Positions 56,700 through 64,000 of a stretch of DNA of 64,000 bases are shown here, piece by piece. A program made the translations under genes and the position numbers. The stretch comes from Zantedeschia hybrid cultivar. Lineage: Eukaryota > Streptophyta > Magnoliopsida > Alismatales > Araceae. Position 1 is the first letter of the stretch. Each line of letters starts with the position of its first letter. The notes beneath the pieces were generated by a model, which ran no database searches, was not told the origin of the DNA, and saw only the letters and a list, made by a program, of their open reading frames with translations. Location of the stretch: positions 19,112,614-19,176,613 of the forward strand of contig JARZZO010000008.1 of NCBI GenBank assembly GCA_030544215.1, given 5' to 3'.

Positions 56700-59600
56700 T
56701 CATTTCTCTCTTTCATCCGTGTCTAAACCGGAGGTTTTGCAAATTGGACATAGGTTTTTCACCAACAACCATTGCTTTATGCAGTCTGCATGATATTCAT
56801 GACCACAACGCAGTGTTCCTATTCTCTCATTGTCCACATACTCCACCTTCAGCATCAACCCCCACAAGAAAGGGGGAAAGAAAATCAATAACGATGACAG
56901 AAACTCAAAGCACCATTAAAAGAAGAGACCAACAGAAACATCAGCAAGAAACCAGTATCATTAACCAGCCAAAAAGGTGTCTACTGAGTTAATTTTCTCA
57001 TGTAAAGTCCAACATAAGCAGCATAGTATGCCATTGACTTAGTCCTCCTATAAGAAAAAATATGTCCAGATAGATCTTAAGAAATTTTCATTATGGGCAA
57101 CACATTTGACTGGGGGCGATTTCCACCCAAAAGGAAGATGGACAAATCTAACTATATCTGAACTTGATAAGCCAGAATCCACAAAAATACCTGGCATATG
57201 ATGCAATTCCCAATCTCAGGAGCAGTATCAGATGATGAGTTCGACAATGAAGCTGATGTCTGAAAAGCTCTCATTTTTAGATTCTTTAAGATCGCGTCTT
57301 CTGGTACACCAGTTTTAACATCTCCAATCTGTTCTTCCAAGGCGAGGAGTTCCTGTAATTACAGTCAACTCTTAGTACATCAGACTCCACTGTTGTCAAG
57401 AAATGTTTAGATTTTTTTTTTTCAAATGCCAGGTAGCTAAAGCTTTTCATTGTCTGCTAATAACTGACAGAGAAAGGGAGTTGGTTTTTATTGACTGATG
57501 ATTTCTGACAGAGAAAAGAAGCTAGCAACCCCTGGAGCTAACAACCCTGAAATGCAGCAGTAGTCATCCATTTGCGAGTTCCAATGGCTAATGTTTATTT
57601 ACCTCATATGACATGTTGTCTATATCTAGTCTCATATCTCTGTGCTGGTCAAAGAAAACATCAGCTCTGTGGAAGCCTGGGAACTCCAAAACTGCATTGT
57701 CCTACCAGCACAAGAAAATTAATTTGCAGACTATTTGGATGAAACATAAGAAAGTGTACTGCAAGAAATGCTCACAAATCAAGGACAAAAGCAATGTTTT
57801 TCATGATCATATCTTAATGAAAAACTATCTTGATAGCCAGTACTTCAAAAGAACCCAAGAATTTGACACCTTTTTAAAATCCTGATTTGTATAATAACAA
57901 CCAAACCTTCCTTTCTAAAACATGTTCCCACTAGTCTTTTTCTGGACATAATGAATAAATGTTTCTTACTTTCTTTTTTATATTCAGTTAATTGCAATGC
58001 CATCAGGACATCAATCACCTGTTTAATTCTTGGTTAATTGAATATATACAAATAGGTGTGTATAAACAAAATCAGTATAGCCCTCCATCAGACAAAATAA
58101 ATCCCTTATCCTAACCAGGTGAATTTCAGAATTGAAAGCAAAAACTGCACGGTTAAAGATAAAATGCTGTTAGTTGATTGGTATACCAAATATAAAGATC
58201 CAAGATACAAATCTATACAAACCTTCCTTTCTAAAACATGTTTCCACTAGTCATTTTCTGGACATAATGAATAAATGTTTCTTACTTTTTATATTCAGTT
58301 AATTGCAATGTCATCAGGCCATCAATCGCCTGTTTAATACTTGGTTAATTGAATATACACAAATAGATGTGTATAAACAAAATCAGTATAGCCCTCCATC
58401 AGACAAAAAAAATGCCTTATCCTAACCAGGTGAATTTCAGAATTGAAAGCAAAAACTGTATGGTTAAAGATAACATGCTGTTAGTTGATTGGTATACCAA
58501 ATATAAAGATCCCAGATACAAATCTATATTTACACGAACCACACATTTAGGAGAATAGGATATTGACACTTAAAGAAAGCGCCTAATATCTAGAATGACA
58601 AGGCTGCATCACTGTATTTACCAAATTTATGTTATTTTTGAACTCATTTTTATTTCCATCAGTCCATACTACTCCTGGGACTAGTAGAGAAGGAAAAAGG
58701 AATAAAGAAGAACTCACAATTTAACTGCAAGATCACTGATCTATTTACAAAAAAAAAGAACAGGAGTCAGGAGTCACCTGTGCTGATAAAATTCTCATTC
58801 GGTTGCCATTGTTCGTAGCTGCCTGTGGTAGACGTCGATTTCTATAGCTCCATTCATCAATAGTGGATGGGAAGGGTCTTGGAACCCTAGTCACTGAATC
58901 CATCCCTTCGCTAGAAATATTCGTACTAGCATGGTGTAACAAATTGTTGACTGAAAACCCATGGGAAAGAGCTGGGATTCTCGGATAATGGCTGTAGTTA
59001 GGAACTTGCATGCCTTGCACAGGTTGAAGGTGATGCTGACTGTGCGAAGATGGAGAATGAAAAACAACTGCACTTCGACCAAAAGAGGATCCCTGATGAC
59101 CGCCCTGATTACCAAAGTCAAAAGAACCTGCACACAACTTTCTTCTTTAAGGAAAAAAGGAAATGTAGTAATGTATTTTCTTGGTCTTAGGATGCGGTAA
59201 TTATTCATGGCAAATAGGCACAAGAGAGTATCTAGAAAGATATTATTTCCTTCTCTTTTTGGATAAGCAAATGGGGCAGTATTTCAAGTATTATTGTTCA
59301 GACAAGTTCACCAGTGACAGTAAGGAAGAAAGAAAAGTAATGTGTAAGGATGTATAGTGTAGGATTCACCCACAAGAGAGAAATATCAAGGCCATTTTAA
59401 TTTCCAAAAAAAAGATTCACCTAAATGGTGATGAAAAACAATCAGGAGAAGCAATCTCACTTAGTATAAATTTAGGAAAAGTCAGTGAATGTAAAATCAA
59501 TTTTTTTAATATATGCCTAGTCCTCTGGATTAAATTGAATACCTTCAAAGTATGGTATTGTAGGATTATTCCATGTGGGACAGGCTCCAACATTGCTTCT

Positions 59601-60287
59601 GTGCTGCTCCACCCAGGTAAAACCAGGCTGAAAAATTGGGCTGAAATAGTTCCCATGAAATAAATGGTTATGATTGTGATGATGCCAGAAAGGAGCTTCC
59701 ATCTGTGGACGAAAGATATCAGGCTGATGCCCTTCCATAAGTGGCAAGAATCCACGTCTGGACTCAGGTGCATTAAAGTTCATAGCATCCACCATGTTAA
59801 ATCCAATTTCACATGGTTCATCCCCATTTTGCATGCCAGAATTTAGTGAGGAACTCAATGGAGATGCATAATTAGCATAGTCTCCAGGAGCCTGTACAGC
59901 GTTCTTATCCTTGCTGGAACCTCTAGAATTATCTGTGTAATGATGATTTCTACTAATTGCCCTCATGCTGGAAGAAGTAAATTGATCAGAACCAGCCACT
60001 GGCATAGGGAAATAATTGCTAGAAGATGCAGAATTCATGTGAGAATTCTCAAAGTTGGACCAACCAACAGAGTCCAGATCACGAGTTGAGGCAGGAGGCT
60101 GCTGCTGGTGATGATGATTGTACAGGTCTGTATGAGATGTACTGTTACCATGATGGCTAGCAAACTGGGAAAGATCAAAGCTTGCAGGATTCTGTGAAGC
60201 TGGCATCACTTGATTGGAGTTTGGATTTAGTGCATGACTATGGCCACGCTCCATTTTTGTGCAAAAATTCTGATAGGTGCATAGCAT
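56700..60287 (-). CDS. RING-H2 E3 ubiquitin-protein ligase (MBR/HIP1/RHG1A-like)
   Basis: Five coding exons on the minus strand, 60287-59543, 59127-58778, 57701-57603, 57352-57191 and 56846-56700, join in phase to 500 residues. A later Met at 60254 is also possible; an in-frame TAG lies just upstream of 60287. The first 370 residues are disordered, rich in Ser, Asn, His and Gln (HHHQQQ), as in this family. A conserved DNAVLEFPGFHRADVF, then DMRLDIDNMSYEELLALEEQ leads to the RING. The eight ligands are C448, C451, C466, H468, H471, C474, C485 and C488, all intact, and the RING splits across the last intron. The block ERIGTLRCGHEYHADCIKQW and KNLCPICKTSGL is typical of plant HIP1/MBR-like ligases, which ubiquitinate partners such as Mediator subunits. 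The second-last intron (57702-58777) contains a tandem duplication. I cannot name the exact orthologue. Confidence 0.9.
57903..58529. repeat. 316-bp tandem duplication in an E3 gene intron
   Basis: Copy 1 (57903-58218) and copy 2 (58219-58529) both start AAACCTTCCTTTCTAAAACATG and end GATACAAATCTATA. They differ by scattered substitutions and small gaps, about 94-95 percent identical by eye. Confidence 0.95.
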
Positions 60288-60299
60288 GCTTCTCTCTCC

Positions 60300-61140
60300 C
60301 TTTTGTCACCTAATGAGCACTCTGTCGTGGTTTAGCTTGATTTTCAGCTGATCTTGTAGCCAAAAGAAAAAACTCCTGTCCACAAAAACAAGAGATAAAT
60401 GAAGAGTACATAAAGAGACAGACAAACAAAAATTGTAAATCAATGTCACATTAACTAAAAGTTCCAGAACATCATGCATGTTCAGAACGATCTTTTAAGA
60501 ATTACAATGGAATAATTTGCAACACACGTAACAGAAGAAAAAAAAAATCCGGTTTCCATTCACAATACAAAATCGCATGGAAAAAAAAAATTCCAATTTG
60601 ATAGCCAACCTTGTTTTTTACCCTTTTCTAAAGCCCAAAACCTCTATAGGACCTTGGACAGGCCGTTTACATCTTATTCATCATCCAAAAGGAGAAGGAT
60701 CCATGGGGAGGACATCCTGCCTTACCACAGGATAATAATATTGGGGTCTCTTTCACCCAGCCTGGAAGAAGAAAAATCTACAAGCAGATCTGAGGCAGAC
60801 CAGATTTATCAGTGATATATATGCCCTTTGCAGGCCTTGGCAAGGTGATATATATGGAATGTATACATTTTATAAGAGGGACAACTACTTTCAACCCATG
60901 CACAAAAAGGGTACTTCTCAAAAGGAAGAGAATGATGAGCATTGGCAATTAAGTCTAAACATGAAGTCCCGCAAGTTAAGTAGAGTCCATAACATCAATT
61001 AACTACTGAGACAGGGTTGCCTCCCTCATTCACCTAAAGTCTCAGGTGACACAAAGAAAAGAAAAATATGGCAAATTTGCAGCATGGTCACATTTCCATA
61101 CATGGGGGGACAGTCCATTGACCTCTCGCTTAGTTGTTCT
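60300..61140. other. Probable 5' leader and promoter of the E3 ligase gene
   Basis: On the minus strand TTTGTGGACAG at about 60380 could be the acceptor of a 5'-UTR intron. No other gene is seen. Confidence 0.4.
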
Positions 61141-61148
61141 CGTCATGC

Positions 61149-61378
61149 CATGGATGGCAGTACCGGCCGATACCGGTACGTACCGGCCGGTACGTACCGG
61201 TATCGGCCGGCACCGGTACCGTGGGTACCGACCGGTACCGGGCCGGTACCGGCTGGTACCGGACTGGTTTTGGGCCGGTACCGACCGGTACCGGGCTGAT
61301 ACCGGCCGGTACCGGACCGGTACGTACCGGTACCGGTACCCACCGATACCGGTACCGGTACCGGTACTGCCATCCTTG
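61149..61378. mobile_element. hAT-like MITE built almost wholly of GGTACC palindromes
   Basis: The flanks CGTCATGC at 61141-61148 and 61379-61386 are a perfect 8-bp duplication. The ends CATGGATGGCAGTACCGG and CAAGGATGGCAGTACCGG (complement of the right end) are inverted repeats with one difference over 18 bases. Between them nearly every base belongs to repeated GGTACC, CCGGTACC, GGCCGGTACC or TACGTACCGG words. Both strands are open in several frames for 70-150 codons because of the repeat, with peptides such as RYRPVPVRTG; these are not genes. Confidence 0.88.
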
Positions 61379-61589
61379 CGTCATGCTCTCTCTCCTAGAA
61401 GTTGTATTTTTGAGAAGCCGCATGGAATGCATCAGGTGCCAGATAAAGTGGAGACACCTTTGTCGGGATGGAAAGGACAATTAAAGGAGATCGTATCATG
61501 TGGTGGCTGATTCTTCATGAGAGTCTGTGGGTGCTTTGGGGGGGAAGGAAAGCTAGAACTTCAGAAGGGAGGCCAAAGTTGTCAACATA

Positions 61590-62310
61590 GTCGTGAAGGA
61601 GTCCGCCTAGGCTACTCCTAGGCACCACTTAGGCAAAAATGCAACTTTCAAGGATAACACAGCTGAACAGCTACCTAGACCTTGAAAAAGTGGGCCCAGG
61701 TGTTGCTTAGGTGTGCCTAGGTAAGCCTAACATGCCTAGGCAATGCCTAGGCTAGTTCATGGCCAGATCAAACTGGTTCCATTTGGGTCCAACCCTAACA
61801 AATGATTGGACCCTAGTTCTCGACACCCCTTCATCTTGTTTTCCTCATCATTTCATCTTCCTCACCATCTCTAGCCTCATCACTTCTCAGCGAATCAATC
61901 TCAGCCTCAGCGACCAGGCACTCCTACACATATGACAAGATATTCCCCTGGATATGATGCTATGATGAGGTGACGAGCCTCATTTGCCAACATAAATGAA
62001 CTCGGAACTCCCTGTAGTCATTAGCATCCTCTCAGTGACCCCCTTAATAAGCTATACAATAAAGTGCAGTCCTTCTAGCAAGTACTACAGATGAAGAGAG
62101 GTTAAGTCCCTCTCTTCATCCTCTCACCCTTCATAGGTTTTCCTATGTCCACATCCTCTCTTCTCCTTCTCCTTCTCTTTAAGTGTTGTCTCCTTGCCTG
62201 TGAATCTCCCCCCCCCCCCCCCCCACCGGTCACAATCACTCAACTATGAAGGTACCATATAGGCTTTGCTTAGAGAAGAGCCTAAGTGCTTAGGCACTCA
62301 AGGACCCAAG
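61590..62310. repeat. GCCTAGG-rich repeat, possible nonautonomous transposon
   Basis: GCCTAGG, CCTAGGC and CTTAGGC words cluster at 61608-61760 and again, as CCTAAGTGCTTAGGC, at 62278-62300. The outer parts, AAAGTTGTCAACATAGTC and the complement CCATAGTTGTTAGTC at the right, could be diverged inverted ends. The interior is noncoding. Confidence 0.45.
62208..62224. repeat. Poly(C) tract of 17
   Basis: Seventeen C between CT-rich sequence and ACCGGTCAC. Confidence 0.95.
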
Positions 62311-63605
62311 TATGCCTCAGGTAACCTTACTGACTAACAACTATGGTTGCCAAAATGGATGGTTTCTTTCATTTGTGGTAGGGTGCGGGAATGGGTCAAA
62401 CTGTCATTTACATGCTACTCAATCCTCCTTTTTATTGCTTTTGCTTTTTAATTTATTTTTATTTTTTATTTTTATTTTTGGGGGAGGGGGGAGTTAGTGC
62501 GTGACACTGCATCATGGTGTGCTTTTTATACAGAGGGTTCTTGAAAGCTCTTCAAATCATACATGATCTTTGGCAAAGTGCTACAGTTGAAAAATCAGAG
62601 TCATTAATATTATAAAATTAACCAACTAGTGGTTCAAGATTTAATTATACATTTCATCACGCATTGCCGGATGCACTATCTATCCATTATAATGTACTAT
62701 GCAAAGATTCCAATATAACTTATCCTTAGAGACCATCCAGAATAAAAAATGGTAAGAACATGCTTCACGCTAGTCAGAGTTATAAAACAGTTCCTATCAA
62801 CTGAACTGGTACATGGTTTTTTTTTTTGAGAAGATCTATTAGCCCAAACTACCAGACCAAACTACCCATGGCTAAAACACAGAATGGGTATAATATGGCA
62901 AAGATACATCTACAAGTAATTCATTTTGAATTTTAAATAGGACGGTAAAAAATTCTGTCAAACAAACAAAAGATGATAAAAGGGTTTTATTTCCTTAGAC
63001 TTAAAAAATATGAAATTACTATCAATCAAATATGAGATTGTGTCGTCATTGTAATCATATAATGCGATACCTTATGAGATTTAGGTAACTGTAATTCTAT
63101 ATTTATTGAATAAGATCGAGTGTTAAACAATTAGTATTACTCATTCTTGTATAAGACATGAATAGAATCCTAGGTGTCAAATAAACAGGTACTTTTTCCA
63201 TGTTTCAATTTGGCATGGCAAAAGGAAGTTTCAAAAGTTAAACTTCACATTCACAATCTATTGCTTGGGCTGTTTAGTAGTTGTGTGGGAAGATAGAGAA
63301 CTTTGGATTGAATTTCTCCATTTGAATGGAGATAGGGATAGCAGAAATAGGAGGTAAAGTTTGTTAAAGTTGTTTGAGATAGGTTGGACATGTAAAAGGA
63401 AGATCAATAAGAACGTCTTATTGTCCCTGAAGAGACCTGGAAGGGAAACGGGAGAACAAAAACAACCTGAACAGAGGTTCATGCGTATTTGGATATAAAT
63501 GTGATATACAGTAGAACAGAATAGGTGTGTGCCACATCTGACTGACCTCAATCATAACTAGTAGATGACAACAATGACAATGGTGACCATGATGATGTGT
63601 GTATG
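62311..63605. other. Intergenic; possible LINE 3' tail
   Basis: T run 62817-62828 followed by GAGAAGATCTATTAGCCC may be the tail of a minus-strand LINE fragment. A T-rich TTTTTATTTTTATTTTT stretch lies near 62450-62480. No gene is supported. Confidence 0.4.
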
Positions 63606-63617
63606 CGTGTGTGTGTG

Positions 63618-63713
<96 letters not shown>
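63606..63713. repeat. (GT)9 then (AT)44 compound microsatellite
   Basis: GT units 63606-63623 are followed by about 44 AT units, the longest simple repeat in the window. Open frames reading IYIYIY on the minus strand are artefacts. Confidence 0.95.
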
Positions 63714-63716
<3 letters not shown>

Positions 63717-64000
63717 CATAACTTGTAAACACATTCTGTAGAGAAGATGGATTGACCAGAGACTTCTCTTCACGTAGTCAGATAAGAAAATAGTAAGAAT
63801 TATTTGACCAGGATTGTTGTCTGAATAATGCCGTACTTGGAATTGGCAGTGGCAGGGCCACAGTGAGGGTGATTCCTCCTGAAGACCACTGTTCAAATTA
63901 TCCAGCATGTCACCCCCTTTTTAGGCTTTGAATATATGCATTGGTACACATCATGCAGGCTCTAATTAGATGCATGCAGAATAACTCTCACCATAATATG
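63714..64000. other. Window end, no feature seen
   Basis: Short unique-looking sequence without a supported gene. Confidence 0.4.

Noticed and set aside
61046..61510. Frames of 71-154 residues reading RYRPVPVRTG-like repeats
   Set aside because: They arise because GGTACC palindromes lack stop codons in most frames on both strands; the segment is a MITE with a target duplication.
63418..63908. Minus-strand frames of 104-116 residues reading IYIYIY
   Set aside because: They are produced by the (AT)44 microsatellite.

Overview
This is a 64 kb piece of a plant nuclear genome: AT-rich, with spliced plant genes separated by long repeat-dense spacers. The GC-rich first exons of the RAB and ROP genes, an Au-type SINE and the style of the WOX9, phytosulfokine and ERF genes suggest a monocot, probably not a grass. 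That placement is inference; no marker here fixes the species.

Genes I can support: a short group IX-like AP2/ERF transcription factor (minus strand, about 2.4-2.8 kb); a two-exon phytosulfokine-type precursor whose active pentapeptide reads YIYAQ instead of YIYTQ (3.9-4.35 kb), with a piece of an ABCG transporter directly behind it; a complete seven-exon type I ROP/RAC small GTPase (22.0-24.6 kb); a complete three-exon WUSCHEL-related homeobox gene of the WOX9 type whose normal stop codon has been replaced by a microsatellite (37.45-39.83 kb); a complete two-exon RAB GTPase of the RABA1 group (50.86-53.99 kb); and a five-coding-exon RING-H2 E3 ubiquitin ligase (minus strand, 56.7-60.29 kb). 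An ATL-type RING E3 at 42.2-43.5 kb is a clear pseudogene.

Most of the rest is transposon debris. A 5'-truncated LINE with endonuclease, reverse transcriptase, zinc-knuckle and RNase H remnants fills 13.9-18.4 kb on the minus strand and carries an Au-type SINE. A CACTA element occupies about 41.3-47.7 kb; its TNP2-like transposase is broken by a 2.0 kb TIR element that itself carries the ATL pseudogene. A Copia gag remnant with a primer-binding site lies at 8.8-9.2 kb. Short LTR (TRIM-like) elements sit at 25.1, 26.1, 30.7, 51.8 and 54.7-55.5 kb; those at 25.1, 26.1 and 54.7-55.5 kb keep a recognisable initiator-methionine-tRNA primer site. Four short hAT-like MITEs have visible TIRs and 8-bp duplications (8.3, 20.2, 32.4 and 61.1 kb). 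Two tRNA-derived SINEs with target duplications (27.1 and 52.7 kb) have 3' ends that resemble an antisense tRNA A-box. Microsatellites, mostly AT, CT and GA, are long and frequent, including inside introns of both GTPase genes.

The genes do not form an operon or cluster. ROP and RABA1 GTPases both act in polarised secretion and tip growth, but their neighbourhood here is probably chance. The observations most worth following are the YIYAQ phytosulfokine-like precursor, the WOX9 stop-codon loss, the TIR element carrying an E3-ligase copy inside a CACTA transposase, the MITE made almost wholly of GGTACC palindromes, and a TRIM-derived element that has TIRs and a 9-bp duplication like a Mutator MITE.
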